Positions 1-8,700 of a stretch of DNA of 64,000 nt are shown here, piece by piece. Positions within the stretch are counted from its first letter, which is position 1. Every line of letters starts with the position of its first letter. Below the pieces are notes generated by a model that ran no database searches, was not told the DNA's origin, and saw only the letters and a program-made list of their open reading frames with translations. Origin of the DNA: an uncultured Clostridia bacterium (GTDB lineage: Bacteria > Bacillota > Clostridia > Christensenellales > Pumilibacteraceae); contig CAMSYM010000006.1 of NCBI GenBank assembly GCA_947066105.1, forward strand, positions 1-64,000. Reading direction: 5' to 3'. Both the position numbers and the translations under genes were made by a program.

Positions 1-52
1 TTTGCACTCTATTTTCTCAATATAAAAAGTATAGCAAAGCTGTTCCACTCAC

Positions 53-183
53 CCCATCATCTCGACCGAAACGAGCAAAGCGAGTGTAGTGGAGAGATCC
101 AGGCGTAGCCGCACATTACTCTCTCACCGCGTAGCGGTCATTAATTCCGCATTCCGCTTTCCGAATTCCTAATTCCGAATTCC
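53..183 (+). repeat. Dispersed repeat family A, copy 1
   Basis: A palindrome-bearing unit begins at CATCTCGACCGAA, runs through GGAGAGATCC and GCCGCACATTACTC, and ends in several CCGAATTC-type words. Copies of the same unit lie at 13437-13560, 13793-13920 and 25770-25896, all in the same orientation. This copy ends about 5 bp before the stop codon of the histidine kinase gene. Nothing else is recognisable in bases 1-187. Confidence 0.85.
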
Positions 184-187
184 CTTC

Positions 188-1510
188 TCACCCCAGTCCG
201 AACAGAATAGACAAGTCGAACACGTTGTTTTCCGCCGCGACGGTCAGCTCGCCGCCGTAATGCTCGCAAATATACTTGATGCTCTTCAAACCGTAGCCGT
301 GGTAGCGTTTGTCCGCCTTGCGCGTTTCGGGCATGCCGCCGACGAATTTTATTTCGTGATCGAAGTAGTTGGTGGCGCGGATAGTCAAAAAATTATTGAC
401 GGTTTTTACCGACAGACTGATGACGCGCTTGCTCTCTTCGACGTCGGTCACCGCCTCGATGGCGTTATCGATAATATTGCCGAACAGCGCGTATATATCT
501 TCTTCCTTGATAAACCCCAGCTTTTCCCCGTCCACTATACAACTGAGCTTGATATTGTTCTTCGTACAGATCAAGCTTTTTTCGGACAGGATTATGTCGA
601 GCGCGGGATTGCCAGTTTTTACGGCGGAATCGTAAATGGATATTCGTTTTTCAAGCTCGGCGAGCGCTTGCGGATCGATGTCGCCGCTTTTGCGCAACGT
701 GCGGATCTGATGTTTAAGGTCGTGACACTTGACGTTTATCATTTCGACGTTCTCTTTTGACACGGCGTACTGCTCTTTGGCTTGCCGCCACATCTGCTCC
801 ACCCTGTCGAGCGTGTCTTCGAGCTTGCGTTTGAGCGCCACTTCAAACTGCAAATACAGCGCGATTATGCAACACAAAATATTGTAAACGCACATTATTA
901 TCTTGTACAACGGTTTGTCGTCGTCGGCGAGATAATACACGATCACCGCATTGAGCAGAATATCTATCACCAGAATAAACACTATGCCGCAAAACATGAA
1001 CGCCGTTTTGAACTGCACGGACTCGCTGCGCGGGATCTTTTCGCTGAACAGGAAAAAGCACGCGCAGTATGTAAGGATATACACAAACATGTATACGGCG
1101 ACCAAAAACTGATTATCGAAAAACGTTATCTTGTCCGAACCGTAAAAGCCCATCGGCGATTCGGTATTCGCGCCGGTCGAAGTCACCATGAGCGTGTACA
1201 GCTCGTACGCGAGATGCTGCGTCGTATAGCCCGCAAGACAGCAAAATATGATAGTCATCCACGTTTCTTTAAACAGGAACTTCGCGAGCAATACCGACAC
1301 CGTGAATATCATCAAAAACGTAAACGAGCAGTACAGCGCGCTGTTGCTAAGCACGGGAAATAAATACGAAAACCCGAAAAGCGCCGCGAGCGCGCCGACG
1401 AGCCGCAGTGCAAAGTATGACCGCCGCGGCAGTTTGTACGCATACAGCGTTTCCGCGAGTATGAGTTCCAGCACGAACTGAAACGATTTGTAAAACTCGA
1501 ATTGCGTCAT
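188..1510 (-). CDS. Sensor histidine kinase of the AgrC/GHKL type
   Basis: Membrane sensor kinase of a LytTR-type two-component system (440 residues). Residues 1-230 hold about six hydrophobic segments and form the sensing part. A dimerisation helix follows with the phospho-acceptor motif CHDLKHQI (His263). The C-terminal ATPase has an N box (NIIDNAIEAV, about 345-354) and a G box (HGYGLKS, 404-410). This is the usual AgrC/NatK-like layout. It lies 84 bp downstream of its response regulator and is probably co-transcribed from the poly-G promoter at 2448-2479. No agrB or agrD peptide gene is nearby, so the signal is unknown. The Shine-Dalgarno before 1510 is weak (GGAAAA). Confidence 0.9.
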   Translation of the reverse strand: MTQFEFYKSFQFVLELILAETLYAYKLPRRSYFALRLVGALAALFGFSYLFPVLSNSALYCSFTFLMIFTVSVLLAKFLFKETWMTIIFCCLAGYTTQHLAYELYTLMVTSTGANTESPMGFYGSDKITFFDNQFLVAVYMFVYILTYCACFFLFSEKIPRSESVQFKTAFMFCGIVFILVIDILLNAVIVYYLADDDKPLYKIIMCVYNILCCIIALYLQFEVALKRKLEDTLDRVEQMWRQAKEQYAVSKENVEMINVKCHDLKHQIRTLRKSGDIDPQALAELEKRISIYDSAVKTGNPALDIILSEKSLICTKNNIKLSCIVDGEKLGFIKEEDIYALFGNIIDNAIEAVTDVEESKRVISLSVKTVNNFLTIRATNYFDHEIKFVGGMPETRKADKRYHGYGLKSIKYICEHYGGELTVAAENNVFDLSILFGLG

Positions 1511-1594
1511 TTTTCCATGTCATGAGTCGACGCGCCCGATAACCCGACGGCGATCAACGTGCGCGCCGCCGTTTCCCGCGTCGCTCGCTTTGCT

Positions 1595-2323
1595 CTATCC
1601 GTTTCGCCTGTAATAGTCGTTGAGCTTTTGCATAAACTCTTTTTTCCGCGGCTGGCTGATAACGAGATCGACCTTTTCGTCGCCGCGCCCCGTAAACACG
1701 GTTAGCGTGTAGCCCTTTACGCCGAAAACGTATCTCAGATTGACCAAACAATAATTATTGCACCGCACGAAATCGAGCGGTTCGAGCAAAGTCTGCATTT
1801 TGGACAGACTGCCCGACGCGTCGTACTCGCCGTCCGCGGTATAGTACTTTAATCTATGCTTTAAAACCTCCACGTACATGACGTCGCGCGCGAGCACGTA
1901 TTTGGTCGACCCGCCCGAGCTCACGGCTATCCTTATCTCGTCGGACTGCTTGACGAGCTTTTTGACGACACGCTCGAACTTCAACGAAAAATCATAGTAC
2001 GATACGGGCTTGACTATAAAGTCGGACGCGCCGACCTCGTAACCCTTTATCGCGAACTGCGCCATGTTGGTGATAAAGATCAGCGGCACGGCGTCGTCCT
2101 TTTCGCGGATCTTGTGCGCGAGATCCATGCCGTTCATATTGGGCATTTGTATATCCAAAAAAATAACGTCGTAATCGAGATTGTACTTCGTCAAAAAGTT
2201 TATCGGATTATCGAACCAAGTAAACCGATATTGCAAGCCGTTCTCTTCGGAATACCTTTCGAGATACGCCTTGACCGTTTCCATCGCCTCGACGTTATCC
2301 TCCACCAAAACCACTTTAAGCAT
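1595..2323 (-). CDS. LytTR-family response regulator
   Basis: Response regulator of 242 residues. The N-terminal receiver domain (1-120) has the acidic pair near residues 8-9 (VLVEDN), the phospho-acceptor Asp57 (IFLDIQMPNMNG) and Lys105 (IVKPVS). The C-terminal half, about 135-238, has the LytTR pattern (YVEVLKHRLKYYT, LEPLDFVRCNNYCLVNLRYV), which binds DNA with beta strands rather than an HTH. AGGAGC lies 11 nt before the ATG. It is the first gene of the pair with the GHKL kinase and sits directly downstream of the glycosidase operon on the same strand. Control of that operon is a reasonable inference but is not shown by the sequence. Confidence 0.93.
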   Translation of the reverse strand: MLKVVLVEDNVEAMETVKAYLERYSEENGLQYRFTWFDNPINFLTKYNLDYDVIFLDIQMPNMNGMDLAHKIREKDDAVPLIFITNMAQFAIKGYEVGASDFIVKPVSYYDFSLKFERVVKKLVKQSDEIRIAVSSGGSTKYVLARDVMYVEVLKHRLKYYTADGEYDASGSLSKMQTLLEPLDFVRCNNYCLVNLRYVFGVKGYTLTVFTGRGDEKVDLVISQPRKKEFMQKLNDYYRRNG

Positions 2324-2447
2324 TTAACGAAAAAAGCTCCTCCGTTTCGTTTACGTATATAGCGCCGTTCATATTATGCACACAAGTGCACACCGTCATT
2401 TCACCACCACGAACCCTATCGCACAACGCGCAATATCACATTTAACA

Positions 2448-2479
2448 AGTATAGCATATTACCCCCCCCCCCGTGTCAA
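2448..2479 (-). promoter_or_regulatory. Sigma-A promoter with poly-G spacer
   Basis: Read on the minus strand: TTGACA at 2479-2474, then C, then 11 consecutive G (2472-2462), then TAATATGC and TATACT at 2453-2448. The -35 to -10 spacing is 20 bp. Loss of two or three G would give the optimal 17-18 bp. It is the only promoter seen upstream of the response regulator and leaves a leader of roughly 115 nt. Confidence 0.75.
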
Positions 2480-2577
2480 GGGTTCGCGACGTTTTTGACG
2501 CGATCCTTCGCCGTTTCTTTGCGCGTCGACGCTCAATCCGCTTTGCTCGCAGCACGATCTTTTGCACCAAAACGCAC

Positions 2578-2614
2578 AAAAAACCGCGACATTTATCATG
2601 CCGCGGTTTTTGTT
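2578..2614 (-). terminator. Rho-independent terminator of the GH3 gene
   Basis: AAACCGCG (2581-2588) pairs with CGCGGTTT (2602-2609), flanked by A and T runs. It lies 26 bp after the GH3 stop codon and separates the glucanase operon from the two-component system. Confidence 0.8.
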
Positions 2615-2639
2615 ACGTCGTATCCTATATATTTGCTTT

Positions 2640-5600
2640 TCAGTCGGGTTTGCCGTTGTCGGTCGCGTCGGCTTCGGCGGACTCGGACGCCACATCGCTC
2701 GTCGGGTCGTTAACGTCGGGCGCGGGCGGATCGTTACAGTTCCCGCCGTTTATGTCGCCGACGCTCTGCGCGGCGGGCGTCTTTTTACGCGGATCTATAA
2801 AGAAGAACACCGCGCAACACGCTATGCCGCCGATAAGCAGTATGTCTATTATCGCCCACAACGCGATGAACAATCCCGATTTGGATTCGGCGTTCACCTT
2901 GACCGAACCGCCTTCGGCGTTGGTGACGATATAGGTGTAGATTATGTTCTTGACCGCTTTGCGCGCGGCGTAAGCGACGTCGGGCTTATTCAGATCGAGA
3001 TCGGCGGGTTTTTCGGTCGTGCCGCCCAGCCACAGATCGTTGCCTGCGCGCACGCCTTCGGTAAAGTCGTCCATGTACCCCCTACCCTCGAACCAGTCGG
3101 TTATAACGCTGCCGTTGAAGCCCCATTCCGTGCGCAACACGTCGGTTAGCAACGCATGATTGTATCCCGCAAGCGTCGCGCCGACGCGGTTGAACGCGCT
3201 CATCATCGCGTTGCCATTGCCGAGCTTGACCGCGATCTCGAACGCGCGTAGGTAGCTTTCGCGCATTGTCTGCTCGGTCAACCACGTATTGACGTTTTTG
3301 GGATTGACGCCCGCTTCGCTCACGGCGAAGTGTTTGAGATAGCAATACAGGTTTTTGTTTTTCGCGCCGATTATCGTTTCGGCGGCAAGCTTGCCGCTGA
3401 GTACGGGATCTTCGCTGTAATACTCGTAGTTACGCGCGTTGTACACCGAGCGGTGCAAGTTCACGCCGGGTCCGTACCAGCCGTTGACGCCCATGGCTTT
3501 GGCGATGTCGCCTTGTACCTCGCCCACTTTTTTTGCGAGCGCCTTGTCGAAACTGCACCCGATGAGCGATTCGCTCGGCCAAAGCGTGTACGAGCTCGCC
3601 TTGCCCGCCTCGGTGACGTTATTGTTGAACCCTGCGGGACCGTCCTTATCCGTACAACGCGGCTTGCCTATGCTGTACACCTCGACGGTGCGGAATCCGC
3701 CGTTGCCTATCAGGTTTTTGATCTCGTCGCGCGTCATTTGATCGAGAAAAATATTCCAGATCTCGTCGTTGTCGTAATCGAGAAGCTCGTTAACGAGATC
3801 CTTGTTGAATTCGAGTTCGACAGTCGTATCGTCGCCGCTCAACTGCGCGGCGGTAGCGCGCTTACTGCTTTCGCCGTCCTTTGCTTGAACGAGATAAAGC
3901 CCAACGTCCTCGCCGTACAAATAATTCTTGACGTCGGCATTGTTATATCCGTCGTAATCGTAACCGACCGCGGCGTTGACAACACTGTCCTTACTCGTGC
4001 CGGCGGAAGCCTTGGGGTAGTTGGCAAACTTATTCGCGCGCGACAGATAGTCTATCGGACTCGCGTACGCCGTACTGCCGTCGATTGGACAATTCGCATA
4101 CGCTTTGTCGGCGGTGAAAAGATTGCCGACGGGCTTGCGGGTCACGGGATCGTTCTCGAACCTGACGCCGCTCGAAAGCGTAGCCGTCTTTGACTCGAAC
4201 GCATCGTGAGAGTTGTACATAACGCTTATTACGTACTCGCCGTTTTCCAGCTCGTAACCCTTGAATCCGTTGCTGTTTTTGTCGTACGCGTCGTACGAAG
4301 CGAGATCGTAGCCCGTAAAGCTCAAAACGACTTCGGCGCTGTTTGGCTTGCCTTCGCCCTTTTGACTGTCGGGATACAGCAACGGCGTTTTGGCAAAATC
4401 CAAAAGCACGCGCTCCGCTTTTTCTATGCCGCCCGCCTTATAAGGCGCGTGACCGTAAAGCTGAACTACTTCCTTGCCCGGCTCGTCGCCGGTATTGGCG
4501 ACTTTTACTTTTATCTCGTAGGTTTTGTTGGGATCGAACCCGCCCGTAAAGCCGTTCCAATCGACGACGCTCCACTCGAACGAAGTGTAGGAAAGCCCGT
4601 GACCGAACGGATACTGCACGACCGCATCGTAGCCCGTTTTGTCGCCGCGCGTTATTTCATCGAAATACCCGTCGGCGTCCGCCGTTTCGTACCATTTATA
4701 GCCGAAATATATCCCTTCCTGATAGACCAGATCGTTGCCCGATTTGGTCGCATTGAGATACGTCGGATCGTATTCGCGGTACGAATACGGAAGTATATCG
4801 CTCATCTTGCCCGACGGATTTATGTCGCCGCGCAAAATTTTGGGTATCGCCGCCGCGCCCGACTGCCCGGGTATGCCGACGAACAGGCACGCCTTTATAT
4901 TGGCGTACTCTTCCAAAAATCCGAGCTCCATATTGTTGCAAACGTTCAACAAAACGATGACGTCGAACTCGTTGTCGCGCAGTTTGTCCAGCATGGCTTT
5001 TTCTTCCGTCGTGAGCGCGAGATACGCGCCGTCTTTATACGAGCCCGTATTTTTGAGCTCGCCGCCGGCGGACATATCCACGTTTTCCGCGCCCCAACGA
5101 CTGAGCGTGACCACAGCCACTTCGGAGAACGCTTTGGCTTTGCTCATAAGCTCGGCTGTATAAAAGCTTTCGCCGGGATTGACCATGCTCGCCGCGACGT
5201 ACGCGTTAGTCGAACCGCCCGAACGGTAGTCCGCGTCGACGTCGCTGAAACTCTCGTACGCCGCGATAAGCTCGGCGTTATACTCTATCTCCGCTTCCTT
5301 GAACGCGTCGGTAAGGTCGACCTTGATCCGCGGATTGCCCTTGGCGTCGGTATCGAGAATGGTAGTTCCGCCCGATCCGCCGCCCGTGAGCAAAAATCCG
5401 CCGTCGGTAGAACCGTATCCGAACAGATTGACTTTTTTCAGGTCTTTCTTGGGCAAGTAGTTTTCGTTTTTAAGCAATACCATGCTTTCGCCCGCGACCT
5501 CGCGAACGCTCTCGTCGGCGACGGTAAGCGCATCCGCCACTTCGCCCTGCGTCACGTCGACCGAATCTCCCGCCAAAAACCTGTGTATGATAAGCGAGTA

Positions 5601-5702
5601 ATAATCGAGAAAATAATTGACCAACGCGAGTACAACTATAAGCACGACCGCAACACAAGTAAGTATTATTTGCTTCGTGCCGAACTTTATCTTTAACTTC
5701 AT
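2640..5702 (-). CDS. Membrane-anchored GH3 beta-glucosidase-like enzyme, domains permuted
   Basis: Glycoside hydrolase family 3, 1020 residues, expected to release glucose from beta-glucan oligosaccharides at the cell surface. The domain order is reversed from the usual one. An N-terminal TM segment (about 12-32) is followed by the GH3 C-terminal alpha/beta-sandwich domain (about 65-310; SMVLLKNENYLP, GGGSGGT), an Fn3-like domain (about 385-500), then the GH3 TIM-barrel domain (about 640-940). The barrel carries KHF, NAMMSAFN and the nucleophile Asp869 in SVITDWFEG. A second TM segment lies near 955-975, with a short acidic tail. Such permuted GH3 enzymes are known from Ruminococcus albus and Butyrivibrio. 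GGAG lies 6 nt before the ATG. It is the last gene of the GH16-scaffold-GH3 operon (30 bp gap). Confidence 0.9.
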   Translation of the reverse strand: MKLKIKFGTKQIILTCVAVVLIVVLALVNYFLDYYSLIIHRFLAGDSVDVTQGEVADALTVADESVREVAGESMVLLKNENYLPKKDLKKVNLFGYGSTDGGFLLTGGGSGGTTILDTDAKGNPRIKVDLTDAFKEAEIEYNAELIAAYESFSDVDADYRSGGSTNAYVAASMVNPGESFYTAELMSKAKAFSEVAVVTLSRWGAENVDMSAGGELKNTGSYKDGAYLALTTEEKAMLDKLRDNEFDVIVLLNVCNNMELGFLEEYANIKACLFVGIPGQSGAAAIPKILRGDINPSGKMSDILPYSYREYDPTYLNATKSGNDLVYQEGIYFGYKWYETADADGYFDEITRGDKTGYDAVVQYPFGHGLSYTSFEWSVVDWNGFTGGFDPNKTYEIKVKVANTGDEPGKEVVQLYGHAPYKAGGIEKAERVLLDFAKTPLLYPDSQKGEGKPNSAEVVLSFTGYDLASYDAYDKNSNGFKGYELENGEYVISVMYNSHDAFESKTATLSSGVRFENDPVTRKPVGNLFTADKAYANCPIDGSTAYASPIDYLSRANKFANYPKASAGTSKDSVVNAAVGYDYDGYNNADVKNYLYGEDVGLYLVQAKDGESSKRATAAQLSGDDTTVELEFNKDLVNELLDYDNDEIWNIFLDQMTRDEIKNLIGNGGFRTVEVYSIGKPRCTDKDGPAGFNNNVTEAGKASSYTLWPSESLIGCSFDKALAKKVGEVQGDIAKAMGVNGWYGPGVNLHRSVYNARNYEYYSEDPVLSGKLAAETIIGAKNKNLYCYLKHFAVSEAGVNPKNVNTWLTEQTMRESYLRAFEIAVKLGNGNAMMSAFNRVGATLAGYNHALLTDVLRTEWGFNGSVITDWFEGRGYMDDFTEGVRAGNDLWLGGTTEKPADLDLNKPDVAYAARKAVKNIIYTYIVTNAEGGSVKVNAESKSGLFIALWAIIDILLIGGIACCAVFFFIDPRKKTPAAQSVGDINGGNCNDPPAPDVNDPTSDVASESAEADATDNGKPD

Positions 5703-5732
5703 TTTCGTCTCCGTATTTGTTTAGTTACAGCA

Positions 5733-8700
5733 TCATTCGTCCGACGGCGGCGCGGTATCGGTAAACTCGATGTTCGATATCGTGACCGTTTGCGCGTCGC
5801 GTCCGGGATTAACATTCATTTCGCCGAGCACTATAAACACATCGGTGCCCAATGTTTCGACATACAACTCGTTATCGCCCGCTTCGAGATTATATGTTTT
5901 ATTGTTGATCGTGTAAACGCCTGCTTGTTCGACATTGATCGTAAATTTGATATATCTCTTGGGCGGAGCCGTCTGACGGTACAATATCCTAACGGAATAC
6001 CAAGGTTTGTCATTGGGGTTTTGGTAAGTATACGATACGGTAATCGTACCCGTTTCGGTATCGTATGTGCTTTCGCTCACGTCTACGTGTTGCGCCCATA
6101 TCACCCATTTATCGCGGTTGTTGTTAAGATCTTCACCGTCGTTATTGACCGAAGTCAACGGTGTTTTGGTGTTTTTGGTCTCTACGTTAAGCGTCAAGGT
6201 TTCTTCCGACTCGTCCGAATCCGCCAAACCGAGTACGCCGTTAGCCACCGCTACGAACTTGACCGTGTATTCGCCTACGTCCAAACCGTTAGTGGGCAAC
6301 GCCTCGCCGCTTACTACGTCGAGCGAAGTTACGAGCGTTTCGCCTTTGTAATAGTTGGCTTTGTACTTTTTGGGTCCGTTCTCGTTGGTGTCCGTAAGCG
6401 TGATCACGCCCGTTTCTTCGTCGTACTCGAACGACGGCGCGGCGAGCTTTGTCGTAGGCACGGTATCGGTAAATTCGACGATCTTGATGATTATCGTTTG
6501 ATCTGCGATGTTGGAAGCCGTCGGATTGCTCACGCCGCCCATTGCAAACCAGACATCGGGTCCTACGCACGGCAAGTAAATATCGGTACCGTTATTCTCC
6601 GCCGTTAGCGTTATCTCTTTATTTCCGCCGACAATGGATGTGATATAGCAATCATGCTCGACGGTCACCTGCATTCTCAAATACTTCTTTTGCGTAGGCG
6701 GGTTTTGACGGTATATCAAGCGCACCACGTCGAAAGGCGTAACGTTTTCATTCTTATACGAGAATTTAAGCGTTATCGTCTTTTCTTCGGTATCGTATTC
6801 GCACTTTTCTGTCGTAGTCGTATCGCCCAATACCCAAAGCAACCATTTGTCCAAATTCGCGTCCAGGTCCGCATTTGTACCCGTTTGCACAGGCTCTTTG
6901 TTGCTCTTTGTTTCTACGGTGACGGTGGCGACGTCCTCCGATTCGTCGGAATCGGTAAAGCGTTCGCTGCCGCCCGAGATCGCGACGAGTTTTACGGTAT
7001 ATGTGCCGACTTCGAGTCCGCTCGTAAGAAGCGCCGCACCGTTTTCCACGTTCGCCGATTTAACAAGCTTGTTTTCCGAATCGTAGAAATTGGCTTTATA
7101 TTTTTTCGGTCCGTTCTCGTTGGGATCGGAGATCGTTATCACGCCCGTATCCGCGTCGTACTCGAACGACGGCGCGGCGAGCTTGACGGCGGTTATTTGA
7201 TTGTACGCTATATCGCTTATCACAAACTCGCCGGAAAGCGGAGCTTGATCCAACACGCCGAACACTATACCGAGCATAGCGCCCTCGAACTCGACGGAGA
7301 TCTCGTTATCACCGGCAATTATATCCACCACTTTATATCCGCCCGCATTGATCGTTATCTTGCCCGCAACGGACGAATGCAGTTTGAACGTAAGATCGCA
7401 TTTTTGCTTGCCCGCCGACATGTGGTAGAACAACTGCATACTCGTCCAGTCTGCGCTTATCGCAGTGTGCTTGATGTGTATTTCGCCGTCCTGTATATAG
7501 CACGCTTCCACAGTTGCGGTTTTAGCGCCGGCGCCGTTTGTGTTGCAATAACGCCATTCGTCTTTATGGCTCGCTGCATCCTGCATGGACGTGTACTCGA
7601 TAGCGGTCGCGCCGTCGGGTACATCGGGATTGTCCGGCTCGACGGGATCGGGTTCGACGGGATCGGGTTGGAAATTGCCCCACTCGACATTCGTTATTGT
7701 GATCACCGCATTTATCTCTTCGTTAGCCGCAACGTTGACTTGCAGATAGAAGCTGTTGTCGCCGCCGCCCACGAAATGCCGTGTTTCGTCAGCCGTGAGC
7801 TGTTGAGTTTTCCATCCGCCCGCTTCGACGTTGATCTTGATATCGGCGGTGGAAACAATATCGAACGCATACGACGTACCCTGCGTATATTCGGGATTAA
7901 CGTAGTTGACCTGCAAACCGTAGGTACAATCTTTATCCCCGCCTTTGAGCTTGAAGTCGACGGTTATCGTGCCGTTGTCGTACGTAGCCGAATTGATCGT
8001 GGCTGCAACGCCGCCTTCGATCCACCAAGCCGCCTGCGCCGCCCAGATGCCCCAGATGCCGGGGTTTTCGATCGCGTCGCCTGCGGCGAACACGGTATCA
8101 AGGTCGTACCTGACGCCGCCCGGATTATCGACGGTAAAGTTTAATCCACCCGACCATTCGGACTGTACAAACATGAGATTTTTGGGATTGGCTCTTACGC
8201 GAAGCACATACTTTCCGTTGATGACCTTGGACGTATCGATCGCGCCGCCGTTTTCGACCGCAACGGTATAGCGCGGTTTATCCATGCCTTCGGCAAAGAA
8301 CCCGAGCGTATAGCTGCCCGTGCCGTCGCCGTTGGGATCGGTAATGTTGACGATCTTTTTGCCGTCGTTATCGCCCGTGCCGTCCTCTACCGTAAACGTA
8401 GGCGCGGCGAGTACGCCGGGCGTTACCTGCTCGCAGGACTCGATCTTTATGGTTACGGGTCCGTCGGTTATCTCCTGTTTGCTGTTTTCGCCGTTAACGC
8501 CGAACAGTATTTGTATGGACTGCCCGCCGTCGGCGCGGTAAACTACGTCGTAATCGTGCATGCCCTCTTCGAGCGTGACCACGTCGCCGTTGATCGTTAC
8601 TCTGCCCGTCTTGGGCGCGGTTATTTTAAGCGCCGCACGATAGATCTTGCCGTCCTCGTCATACGGGTTTTTATAGAATAACTGCGTATCGTACCAATTG

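Noticed and set aside
188-2323. An agr-type quorum-sensing system
   Set aside because: The kinase and regulator types fit, but no AgrB protease or AgrD peptide is encoded nearby.
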